Below are positions 1 through 6,795 of a stretch of DNA of 11,166 nucleotides, in pieces (the first letter of the stretch is position 1; each line of letters begins with the position of its first letter). A program made the translations under genes and the position numbers. Under the pieces are notes generated by a model. It did not search any database, was not told the origin of the DNA, and was given only the letters and a program-made list of their open reading frames with translations. The DNA comes from an uncultured Candidatus Competibacteraceae bacterium (GTDB lineage Bacteria; Pseudomonadota; Gammaproteobacteria; Competibacterales; Competibacteraceae). The stretch spans positions 1-11,166 of the forward strand of contig CALMNY010000389.1 in assembly GCA_937872125.1 (NCBI GenBank), written 5' to 3'.

Positions 1-417
1 TTCCACAAATTCTATCCGCCGGGCCGATGGGTAACGCAGACGCCCCGACCAGACTACCCCGGTATTGACCGTCAACACCACCATGTAGAACAGCAATTGC
101 GCACGAGAAGCCTGGGGAAAGCTTTTGCGAATCTTGACCTCGCTGACGATATGCTCCTTAAAATCGAGCATATCCGGTGCGATCCCTATTCCCTGCCAAG
201 CTCCAGCCGCACCTTCGTAATGCGCACCCTGGTCTACCAAACCCCGTTGCATGTGCCGATTGAGATGGGCGCAGTCCACCCGGTTATAATGCAACCAGAG
301 CCTGACCGGACACAGGCATACATTCTGGAATAACAGACCATGGATGCCATACCATTCCGCATCAGCGACCAGCGACATGGTTTCGGGCAACAAATTTACT
401 GTGGAAGCGGAAACCAT
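1..417 (-). CDS. cas4: Cas4 nuclease of the CRISPR adaptation machinery, C-terminus cut by window edge
   Basis: This is the N-terminal 139 residues of a RecB-type Cas4 exonuclease, which trims pre-spacers and helps Cas1-Cas2 select those with a correct PAM. Visible family signatures are a first cysteine motif (C34-x-C36 followed by P-V-R-L-W, residues 37-41), the histidine of motif I (G64-A-H66-Y-E), D85-F, the E93-V-K95 core of motif III and the Q107-x3-Y111 motif. These are the metal-binding and catalytic positions of the family, so the enzyme looks active as far as it can be read. The C-terminal three cysteines of the Fe-S cluster lie beyond the left edge. The start is the ATG at 417-415, preceded by AAGGAG (complement of 426-431) at 8 nt spacing. 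It overlaps the end of csc1 by 22 nt, so it is the fifth gene of the operon. A + strand reading frame at 97-333 is only its antisense shadow. The family call is firm. Confidence 0.9.
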   Translation of the reverse strand, partial: MVSASTVNLLPETMSLVADAEWYGIHGLLFQNVCLCPVRLWLHYNRVDCAHLNRHMQRGLVDQGAHYEGAAGAWQGIGIAPDMLDFKEHIVSEVKIRKSFPQASRAQLLFYMVVLTVNTGVVWSGRLRYPSARRIEFVE

Positions 418-1034
418 GCGCGCAACTCCTTGAAGGCTTCCGAAACAGCGTAGGGTCGGCTGGGCCGGATGGTATCGAGAATGCGGTATTCCGCTGCAAC
501 GGGTCGCTGGAACAATTGCGCGGTCGCCGCGTTTAACCGTACTGCCTGCTCCGTAGTCGAGCGATGAAGACGCAATAAACCGGCGCGACCTACCCCGATT
601 CGAACCAGTAGTTCATCGTTGTCGGCCCAACTGAACGGGTCCGGACCCACTACCATTCCATAATAGGCCGCGCCCGGCCTGACGGAATGTGTGAAGAACT
701 GATTTTTATAAAAACCACTGCTCATGTTCTTCTGCATTCGGGCCGAGCGACCGCCTTCCTTGTCCATATCCACGGTACGGCGCAGGGGAGGGAGCAAATC
801 ATTATTTCCCATCCCCATCAGCAGCGAAGCGCGCCAGGGAATGGTTGCCAAATCCGCCCGGTAGTCCGGCTGACCACGGAGCAAGGGCGAGACTCCCAAC
901 AACGCTGCGCGCAAGGCAAACAATAGGGTGGTGTCGGTAATGACGCCCGGATCGGTCGCCGAGCCATCCATGGCGTAGTGGCCGTGATAATAAAAAGGCG
1001 TCAATACCTCGGCGTCGAGAAGAATGGGCGTCAT
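396..1034 (-). CDS. csc1: Csc1, Cas5-type subunit of the type I-D CRISPR complex
   Basis: A protein of 212 residues, the size expected for Csc1, the Cas5-group RAMP protein that caps the 5' handle end of the crRNA in the type I-D surveillance complex. The call rests on size, on the G-H-Y-A-M-D-G segment near residues 18-24, on a glycine-containing V-G-R-A-G-L-L-R-L stretch, and above all on its place directly after csc2 and before cas4. The reading frame stays open upstream to 1145, but that extension lies inside csc2. The ATG at 1034-1032 is preferred because GAGGA, overlapping the csc2 stop, lies about 9 nt upstream. Its TAA stop (398-396) falls inside the beginning of cas4, so translation of the two is probably coupled. 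Csc1 proteins diverge strongly, so synteny carries much of the weight. Confidence 0.85.
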   Translation of the reverse strand: MTPILLDAEVLTPFYYHGHYAMDGSATDPGVITDTTLLFALRAALLGVSPLLRGQPDYRADLATIPWRASLLMGMGNNDLLPPLRRTVDMDKEGGRSARMQKNMSSGFYKNQFFTHSVRPGAAYYGMVVGPDPFSWADNDELLVRIGVGRAGLLRLHRSTTEQAVRLNAATAQLFQRPVAAEYRILDTIRPSRPYAVSEAFKELRAWFPLPQ

Positions 1035-1045
1035 AGCAGTAATCC

Positions 1046-2071
1046 TCAGCCTTTCCTGCCCGCTTTGGCAGATTTCTTCTCCTTGTTGCCGACAAACCAG
1101 CTTGCGAACAAATCGGCCATTTGCTGTTTCGCGGCTTGATACCATTGGCGCAATTCCGGGTCATCCTGTTCAAACCGTTCAACCAGCCCCGCCAAATGCC
1201 CGCTCAGCGTCTCGCTGTCGCAATGGCCGGGGTAGACCTGCCCAAACAGTATTTCAAGGCCAGCCCGAATTTCGGCAGCATTTCGGGTCTCCGCCAGTTG
1301 TTCCAGCAGAATTTTCGGGGCGTTGACCGGCCGTTCCAGCCGACCCCAGTAAATGCCGGCCAAGTGAGTGCGCAGATTGGTCCCGGTCACCGCAGTCTGT
1401 CCGCCATAAGCGCCTGACAGGCCAATCGCCAGCAATAGATGATCCAGCGCCGTCGCGGTCATCCGCCGCCCCGTCATCACCAGAGTCTGGATAAACAAGG
1501 TGCCGGGAATGACATAACGGGTGGTGAAGATGTTGCTGGATGCCGATTTGGTCTCAACATCGAAAGCTCCGCCATCTTCGCTGATGCCGCCCTGCCGGAA
1601 TTGATCCATCACGCTTTCCGCCCGGCTTTGCACTGACACTGCATCACTGTATAGCACGGCGGAGTGAACGCTATAAATGGCGCTGCCCCCTCCGGCGGAT
1701 TTCGCCGAGTCACCAAATACATAGGTGTTCAGATCATAGGCATCGCGGATATTATCTTCCCGGATATAAGTCTTATTAGTTGGAAAACGCCCACCCACCC
1801 CCAGTGTCCGTAAAATCCGTGCACCGTTGCGCCGTTCGACGCCCTTGGTCTTTGATGCAATCATCAATACCCGGTTTTTACCGGCCAGTGGCATATCGGT
1901 GATGTCGTCTACGTCATTGTTACGAATCAGCATTGGCGCTACGGCCTCTCTAACCAAGGGGATAACGATCACCTGCGCCTCCGGCAACTTCGGAATTGTG
2001 GTCTCATCCTTGAGTTGCAGGGTTTGAGCAACATCGGTCGGCAGCAAGCTGTACAGATCATTAAGAGTCAT
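1046..2071 (-). CDS. csc2: Csc2, Cas7-type backbone subunit of the type I-D CRISPR complex
   Basis: A 341-residue Csc2 (Cas7d), the RNA-binding subunit that polymerises along the crRNA spacer to form the backbone of the type I-D complex. The length matches the family (about 340). The region of residues 33-55 reads V-I-V-I-P-L-V-R-E-A-V-A-P-M-L-I-R, and the glycine-rich G-V-G-G-R-F-P-T-N-K-T-Y and A-K-S-A-G-G-G-S-A-I-Y segments are of the kind found in its RNA-recognition core. The frame opens at 2179, but that upstream part overlaps the 3' end of cas10d. The ATG at 2071-2069 is chosen because GGAG (complement of 2081-2084) lies 9 nt upstream and the protein then has the family length. It follows cas10d by 22 nt and precedes csc1 by 11 nt. 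The C-terminus is rich in lysine. Confidence 0.9.
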   Translation of the reverse strand: MTLNDLYSLLPTDVAQTLQLKDETTIPKLPEAQVIVIPLVREAVAPMLIRNNDVDDITDMPLAGKNRVLMIASKTKGVERRNGARILRTLGVGGRFPTNKTYIREDNIRDAYDLNTYVFGDSAKSAGGGSAIYSVHSAVLYSDAVSVQSRAESVMDQFRQGGISEDGGAFDVETKSASSNIFTTRYVIPGTLFIQTLVMTGRRMTATALDHLLLAIGLSGAYGGQTAVTGTNLRTHLAGIYWGRLERPVNAPKILLEQLAETRNAAEIRAGLEILFGQVYPGHCDSETLSGHLAGLVERFEQDDPELRQWYQAAKQQMADLFASWFVGNKEKKSAKAGRKG

Positions 2072-2093
2072 ATTCTCATACTCCAAGGTTAGT

Positions 2094-2561
2094 TCAGGAC
2101 AATTCAAAGGATTCAGGATCAATATGCGCAGTTGTGTCAGCTTCGCCTTTGACAGGCCGGTTTGCTTCATGGATTTCAAGGAAAAAGGTGACGTAGGCCG
2201 AACGCAGATAACGGCGGGTTTTTGAATTCAGATCGCCATCCCGGCTGTACGATTCAAACAGGTCATAAGCAGTTTCTGCAAATTGCTGATAACGCTTGCT
2301 GATTTGTTCCTGGGTTTGACCCGTGCCGCCAACGTAGGCATCGCTACGACGCAAGTTGGCGCGTAACTGCCCGATCATTGAGGCTATGACGTTGTCCCGG
2401 CTATCACGTTGCTGTAATCGCCAGTCCTGAAACTCTTTGAGCGCGGTATCAAAAGCCAGTCCCTGCACGTTACCGGGGGCTGCCCAGCCTCGCTGGGGTC
2501 GGCGCTGAATCCGGGTTGCCAATTCGGCCAGTTGATGGAGGGAGGTATCACATTCGGGCAT
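2094..2561 (-). CDS. cas11d: Cas11d small subunit, predicted from an internal start within cas10d
   Basis: In frame inside cas10d, codon M815 (ATG at 2561-2559) is preceded by AAGGAG (complement of 2569-2574) at 7 nt spacing, as good a ribosome site as at any gene start here. Translation from it gives 155 residues beginning M-P-E-C-D-T and sharing the cas10d stop. The predicted product is largely alpha-helical with many Q, R and E residues, fitting a Cas11 small subunit that lines the non-target-strand side of the complex. Internal translation of a small subunit from the large-subunit gene is established for type I-D (shown for the cyanobacterial system), so the prediction follows a known pattern. 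What is seen is the site and the length; that the protein is made here is inference. Confidence 0.75.
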   Translation of the reverse strand: MPECDTSLHQLAELATRIQRRPQRGWAAPGNVQGLAFDTALKEFQDWRLQQRDSRDNVIASMIGQLRANLRRSDAYVGGTGQTQEQISKRYQQFAETAYDLFESYSRDGDLNSKTRRYLRSAYVTFFLEIHEANRPVKGEADTTAHIDPESFELS

Positions 2562-5003
2562 GGCAAAGCTCCTTCGGGCAAGATCGAGTAGTCTGCGGCC
2601 AGTTTGGTTCAAGCCTTTTTCATCGGCGTAATTGCGTACTGCAAAACAGGCTATCGGCCACCAGCCAAAAACACGGATATCATTGAGAACAGTGAGATTG
2701 GAATTTTCCCGTTTCAATAAAAGCACCTGAATCAGGCCGAGCCGGGCAATGAAATCCGGCAACTGCGCGCGCTCGACGCTGCAAACCGGCTGATCGGGGT
2801 AGAAATCCGGACGTAAAAGATCATCTACCAAAGGTGGAACCAGTTCGCTCATGAATGCGCCACGCCCCCGATGCTGGTGAATGCGGAATACGTGAACCGG
2901 GTTGCCGCTCAACCAGGCAAAACGGGCGGCGTTGAGCAAATAACTCACCTGCTCCAGTAGCTTTGGCTCGAGCGTATCGAAATACAGAACCGGGCTATCG
3001 CTCAGGTCCAAATTCCAGGGTACGAGTTTCAGCGCCTCTTCGACTGGTTCCCTGAGCATCAGATGACTACTGCTCACCAGTCGCAGGGCATTCATGCCGG
3101 ATTCCTGCGCCCCGGCCCGACTACCTTCTCCTGGCAGGATCAGAGTGCGCAACGGCGTAGCGGTGTGCAGAACATCAGCATCCTTGAGCTTGAATTTGTC
3201 ACGGCCACCCTGGGCCAGATCACGACCCAGCAACGTTTGGGTGGTGATGCAATCCGCACAGATATAGGTTTCGCCGCTTTCTGAATAAATATCCTTGCGA
3301 TGGCCGATGCGATTGGAAAACGCCGTGGTCTTGAGTTCGGGAATGCTGAATTCTGAAGACTGGTAGACCGTCGTCGTCGGGGCACCGCACAGCAGACAGG
3401 TTCCGCCGCCCGTTGCGGCGGCGTAGGGTTCCGGCGCCGCCTGATCGGGCGTGGGCAAGCCGAGTTGCCGGTGCAAATCGCGCAGGATGAGCGCAATGCC
3501 GGGGTCATCCTCCTCCTCTGGCGCAGCGCCTTCCTGAATCGTCCCGGTAAACAGGGCTTCGGCCAGCCCCCCAAACGCCGAGCCATCGCTTAGATCGCTG
3601 GCGACTTGCAAGGCGATCAGGGTGAGTTGGGTCGCAAGATCGAAACGATCCGGCCAGTCCCCGGTTCCGAAGTGTTGCTCCAGATGTTGCAGGCTGGTGA
3701 CGCCCCTTGCTTCCAGCAGCTTTCCCAGATGCGCGACCCGTGGCTTGAAGTCACGGGTGGGATTGCGCAACCCGCCGCGCAGCAGGGCTACCAACAGCAA
3801 TGCCCGCGCCAGCGGTTGGTACAGATCGTGAACATCGCAAGCGGTAAAACTGAGGGCCGGATAGAGTTTGCCCGACTCCGGAGGCGTACTGACTGTCGTG
3901 ATGCCGTGCGCGCCTCCCCAACTCTCAATGAAGTCTTGCACCACGGTTTGATCGTTGACATGAATGCGCAGCAGATAAGCCCGATCACTCATCCGGCTTA
4001 GCGCGTCCAGCAGGTTGTCCAGAGTCTTCACCTGAGTCAGGGTGAGCTTGCCATCGGTGCGATTCAGCTTGCAGGTGGGACCTCGTCCGCCTTGGAACCG
4101 CTGTTGCACGGCATCCAGCAGTTCCGCCAGCGGCATGGATTCCGGCAGGGCAAAGGTTAATTCCTCGCCATTGACGCTGAGCACCAGCGCCGGCAAGCCG
4201 CTCTGGTACGGCACGGTGTCCAGAATCGCTAATTGAACTTCGCGCAGGATCGCCGGTTGGCGCCGCAGGCGGAACACCCGCTGCCGGGGCAATTCGATCC
4301 CGAAGGTCTGCCGTAGCCGCTCGCAAAAGCTGTCCACCAGCGCCTGATCTTCGTCCACGTTTTCCCTGGCGGCGCGACCGGCGGCATCGCCGATAGCCCC
4401 GTCGGCCAGCGCGACTGCCTTGGCCAATTGTTCATCTAAAGGTGAAATCGCTGGCAGGAGCAGCGCATTAGCCAGCCCGCGCTGCTCGACCTCGCTCACC
4501 AGCGCGGCGATTTCCACCGGCGTCATCGGGATGAACCGCGCCAGCTCCAAATCACGGTAGACGGTTTCGACATCCGCTGCGGTCGGCGACCGCGACCGGC
4601 CATCGCCGACATATTTATCAGCGTCGTGGAACAGGGCGATGACCAACAGCCGGGTTAAGGCCCGGATGAAACCCTCCTCATCGTCTAGCGCGAGGTCGGG
4701 TTTCAGCATCCCGCTTTTCCACAGCAGGAACGCCGGCAGCGCGCTGAGAAACATCACGTCGAGGCAGTGCCGGGCCAGCGACACGCTACGGTACTGTTCG
4801 TAACCCGGCCCACCCTTGCCGGATCGGGTCAGCCAGGGCGTCGGGTCCAGGGCATCGCTGGCGTATTTGGCGTGAGCGTTACAACGCCTGAATTGATCGT
4901 TTAAAGCATCCTGCAAGGGCTGGAATGCTCGTTTGAATACCCCATCGGATTCAAACGCGGCGGCAGGATCAAGTTGTTTCACTTGCTGGGCGTCCAGGTT
5001 CAT
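2094..5003 (-). CDS. cas10d: Cas10d (Csc3), large subunit with N-terminal HD nuclease, type I-D
   Basis: A 969-residue large subunit, the defining protein of type I-D. The N-terminal HD nuclease region shows H79 (A-R-H-C) and H126-D127 in the segment L-F-H-D-A-D-K, so the nuclease missing from the separate Cas3' is here. A zinc-ribbon pattern follows in the middle: C536-x2-C539 and C582-x2-C585. No GGDD cyclase motif is present anywhere, consistent with the inactive palm of Cas10d as opposed to type III Cas10. The last 155 residues are mostly helical and correspond to the Cas11 small subunit (listed separately). The start ATG (5003-5001) overlaps the cas6 TGA as ATGA, implying translational coupling. 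The role is recognition of PAM-bearing target DNA within the complex and cleavage by the HD domain; that role is known for the family and not read from the sequence. Confidence 0.93.
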   Translation of the reverse strand: MNLDAQQVKQLDPAAAFESDGVFKRAFQPLQDALNDQFRRCNAHAKYASDALDPTPWLTRSGKGGPGYEQYRSVSLARHCLDVMFLSALPAFLLWKSGMLKPDLALDDEEGFIRALTRLLVIALFHDADKYVGDGRSRSPTAADVETVYRDLELARFIPMTPVEIAALVSEVEQRGLANALLLPAISPLDEQLAKAVALADGAIGDAAGRAARENVDEDQALVDSFCERLRQTFGIELPRQRVFRLRRQPAILREVQLAILDTVPYQSGLPALVLSVNGEELTFALPESMPLAELLDAVQQRFQGGRGPTCKLNRTDGKLTLTQVKTLDNLLDALSRMSDRAYLLRIHVNDQTVVQDFIESWGGAHGITTVSTPPESGKLYPALSFTACDVHDLYQPLARALLLVALLRGGLRNPTRDFKPRVAHLGKLLEARGVTSLQHLEQHFGTGDWPDRFDLATQLTLIALQVASDLSDGSAFGGLAEALFTGTIQEGAAPEEEDDPGIALILRDLHRQLGLPTPDQAAPEPYAAATGGGTCLLCGAPTTTVYQSSEFSIPELKTTAFSNRIGHRKDIYSESGETYICADCITTQTLLGRDLAQGGRDKFKLKDADVLHTATPLRTLILPGEGSRAGAQESGMNALRLVSSSHLMLREPVEEALKLVPWNLDLSDSPVLYFDTLEPKLLEQVSYLLNAARFAWLSGNPVHVFRIHQHRGRGAFMSELVPPLVDDLLRPDFYPDQPVCSVERAQLPDFIARLGLIQVLLLKRENSNLTVLNDIRVFGWWPIACFAVRNYADEKGLNQTGRRLLDLARRSFAMPECDTSLHQLAELATRIQRRPQRGWAAPGNVQGLAFDTALKEFQDWRLQQRDSRDNVIASMIGQLRANLRRSDAYVGGTGQTQEQISKRYQQFAETAYDLFESYSRDGDLNSKTRRYLRSAYVTFFLEIHEANRPVKGEADTTAHIDPESFELS
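2569..2574 (-). promoter_or_regulatory. Internal Shine-Dalgarno for Cas11d
   Basis: AAGGAG on the minus strand, 7 nt before the in-frame ATG at 2561-2559 within cas10d. It decides the small-subunit start and is unlikely to be needed for the large protein itself. Confidence 0.75.
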
Positions 5004-5737
5004 GACTGCATCCCCAACAGGCCGAAACCCAAAGCGGTGGTGCGTCCCAGACCCGAATACCAGGCATCCCGAATGTCGTTGGCGGGTCCCACGAGAGTGA
5101 AGGGCAGGGCGATGCCACGTTTGACGACCACGGCGCCATTTGGCCGGGTTTTGATCGCAAATCCGGCGCTGATCCGGCCGCTGCGACTGCGCACGTAGAC
5201 CCGATCCGGTAACAGTTGCAGTTGAAACGACCGTCCAAACCGCCGGCTCATGGTGCGGTTAAGCAGGTCCTGGTAATCATCGCCCAGTTCGGTCAAGTCC
5301 TCGTGATGACCGTTACCCAACGGACGCGTGACCCGGATCGGCGAAATGCAGTAGCCATTCAGCACCTCTACCCCGGCGGGCAGGTCTGGTTCATCCCGCA
5401 GTTCGGCAAATCGCAGATCCAATTCCCAGCCCGGCATCGCATCGTCCAGCACCAAATCTGCCGGGGTCAGCGCGGCGATGGCCCGCGCGATCACCGGATC
5501 ACTGCTGCCCAGGTGAATCGCTTCGATGCCGTAACGCCGACCCGGACCCGCGACCTTGAGCGGGTGGGCGATGACGCCGAATCCCCAGCGGGCCGGGCCG
5601 TTAGTGATCGGATCGCAACCGTGCCGGCGCAAAGCACAACCCAGTAGGTCGGCCACTTGCCCCCGGTCGCTAAGGGTGCGTTGCCCCAGGGTCTCCCGAA
5701 ACTGGCTACGTGGTACGCGAATCATTCGTCTGATCAT
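5000..5737 (-). CDS. cas6: Cas6 crRNA-processing endoribonuclease
   Basis: A 245-residue RAMP protein with the C-terminal glycine-rich loop of Cas6, G-L-G-R-T-T-A-L-G-F-G-L-L-G (about residues 229-242), and a preceding beta-rich half containing K-R-G-I-A-L-P-F. Cas6 cuts pre-crRNA within the repeats to yield mature crRNAs. Catalytic residues vary between Cas6 proteins; H39 is a candidate, but I cannot assign it. The start is the ATG at 5737-5735, with AAGGAG (complement of 5744-5749) 6 nt upstream; the in-frame ATG four codons later is badly spaced. It is the first gene of the minus-strand operon, about 25 nt from the predicted transcription start, and its TGA overlaps the cas10d ATG. In many type I-D loci cas6 sits after csc1, so its first place here is a rearranged order. 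Confidence 0.88.
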   Translation of the reverse strand: MIRRMIRVPRSQFRETLGQRTLSDRGQVADLLGCALRRHGCDPITNGPARWGFGVIAHPLKVAGPGRRYGIEAIHLGSSDPVIARAIAALTPADLVLDDAMPGWELDLRFAELRDEPDLPAGVEVLNGYCISPIRVTRPLGNGHHEDLTELGDDYQDLLNRTMSRRFGRSFQLQLLPDRVYVRSRSGRISAGFAIKTRPNGAVVVKRGIALPFTLVGPANDIRDAWYSGLGRTTALGFGLLGMQS

Positions 5738-5768
5738 CAGATTCTCCTTAAATTTACCGCCTAAGCAA

Positions 5769-5798
5769 TTTATACAAAAAATTTTGACGTTTTGTCAA
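5769..5798 (-). promoter_or_regulatory. Sigma-70 promoter of the cas6-cas10d-csc2-csc1-cas4 operon
   Basis: Reading the minus strand, a perfect -35 box TTGACA (5798-5793) is followed after 18 nt by TATAAA (5774-5769). The predicted start of transcription is near 5762, giving a leader of about 25 nt before cas6. The spacer is very AT-rich. Its -35 box contains the right arm of the inverted repeat at 5784-5798. Confidence 0.7.
5784..5798. promoter_or_regulatory. Inverted repeat TTGAC-N5-GTCAA shared by both divergent promoters, candidate operator
   Basis: Perfect 5 bp arms (5784-5788 and 5794-5798) with a GTTTT spacer. The left arm is the -35 of the rightward promoter and the right arm is the -35 of the leftward one. 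A dimeric regulator bound here would block both. A looser pair, ACAAAA (5774-5779) and TTTTGT (5790-5795), lies over the same stretch. The symmetry may partly be a by-product of two facing -35 consensus boxes, so the operator role is inference. Confidence 0.5.
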
Positions 5799-5812
5799 TA
5801 GGCGTTTATCAT
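5784..5812 (+). promoter_or_regulatory. Sigma-70 promoter of the WYL regulator-cas3' operon
   Basis: TTGACG (5784-5789), a 17 nt spacer and TATCAT (5807-5812), each one base away from consensus. Predicted transcription start near 5819, with a leader of about 55 nt before the regulator gene. It overlaps the leftward cas6 promoter, so simultaneous polymerase binding at both would be hindered. Confidence 0.65.
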
Positions 5813-5873
5813 GCTTCGCAAGTCAGCCGGTTTGGTTTGCTAGACTTGCCGCCCGGAGTAGGGAGGGTTAGGC

Positions 5874-6785
5874 ATGTTGTTGTTGTACGAACTGGCATCG
5901 CCGTTCAACGAAAAGCGCCACAGGCGGCTGCTGTTCCTGGAGCGCTACGTTCACCAGCGCATCGATAAACGAGCGACGGCGCTGATTACCGCCCCGGACT
6001 TGCAGAACTTGTTATGGGAAGCGGGAATACCGGAGCCGGGCGAGCGTACCGAGCGCCGGGCGCTGGAGCGGGATTTGGAAGGTTACGCCGCCTATTGCGA
6101 CGACTTCGTGCCGACTCGCCGGCTGACCGGCGGGCGGCGGCCAATCAGCGGCAGCAGCGCCGGGTATGCGCTGGATGTGGACGCGAATGACGATGCCGTC
6201 CGTTTTTTTCTAGGCGAGCCGTGGTTGCGGGCAGCCGTGAAACCCAAACTCTCTTCCGCGATTGCCCGCTGTTTCCTGCTGGCGATGGCCGAGGGCCGGG
6301 AAGTGGAATTCGAGTATCGGCGGGTGCCAAAACTGGGCGAATCGTGGACGCCGCATCGGCTGCGGGGTGTGCCGCTGCGCACCGTGCCCGGCCTGGATTC
6401 GGCGTATATGCAGATGCTGGGTGAGAAGGGCGCGTTCAACATCAATCTGGCGCGGGTAGCGACGCCGGTATTCTGGACGGAGCGTTACGCTGCCGAGTTG
6501 CAAAATCCGGATGTGCAACCGCCGTCGCCAGTACGCATCGCGGTCCATTTTCAGTACAGCGATGACGCCCAGGCCCTGATGGACACCTTTAGCGGGCTGC
6601 GCCGGGAAGACAGTACGACGGTTTCGGTGATCGTGCCGGCGGCGCTGGCAACCATGACCGGCGATCAACTGGCCGCCTATCTCTATCGCACCCGCGACCG
6701 TCCCGGCGAACAGGAGTCTTACCCTCTGGCCGGCAAGGCTCTGCTGGTGCGTAAACCGCTGGCCGACGATTCATCGTCCTCATAA
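5874..6785 (+). CDS. WYL-domain-like transcriptional regulator, CRISPR-associated
   Basis: A 303-residue protein whose central part resembles a WYL domain: L-L-A-M-A-E-G-R-E-V-E-F-E-Y-R-R-V (135-151), then H-R-L-R-G-V-P-L-R-T-V (161-171) and a closing N-I-N-L-A-R-V-A-T-P-V (189-199), the usual order of an E-F-x-Y strand, a P-x-x-L/R strand and an x-L-x-R-I element. The first 90 or so residues are helical and basic and could form the DNA-binding winged helix. The literal W-Y-L tripeptide is absent. A WYL protein represses a type I-D locus in Synechocystis, and here the gene lies beside the divergent promoters, so autoregulation and control of the cas operon are likely. The start has GGAGG (5862-5866) 7 nt upstream. 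The protein ends in a serine run. The family call is by pattern only. Confidence 0.72.
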   Translation: MLLLYELASPFNEKRHRRLLFLERYVHQRIDKRATALITAPDLQNLLWEAGIPEPGERTERRALERDLEGYAAYCDDFVPTRRLTGGRRPISGSSAGYALDVDANDDAVRFFLGEPWLRAAVKPKLSSAIARCFLLAMAEGREVEFEYRRVPKLGESWTPHRLRGVPLRTVPGLDSAYMQMLGEKGAFNINLARVATPVFWTERYAAELQNPDVQPPSPVRIAVHFQYSDDAQALMDTFSGLRREDSTTVSVIVPAALATMTGDQLAAYLYRTRDRPGEQESYPLAGKALLVRKPLADDSSSS

Positions 6786-6795
6786 GGAAGCACCG

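Noticed and set aside
97..333. A 78-codon open frame on the plus strand
   Set aside because: It is antisense to cas4, whose RecB motifs are clear on the minus strand, and its translation resembles nothing.
1035..1145. Upstream extension of csc1 by 37 codons
   Set aside because: It lies wholly within csc2, and the ATG at 1034 has a proper ribosome site overlapping the csc2 stop.
2072..2179. Upstream extension of csc2 by 36 codons
   Set aside because: It overlaps the cas10d 3' end, and the ATG at 2071 has GGAG at 9 nt and yields the usual family length.
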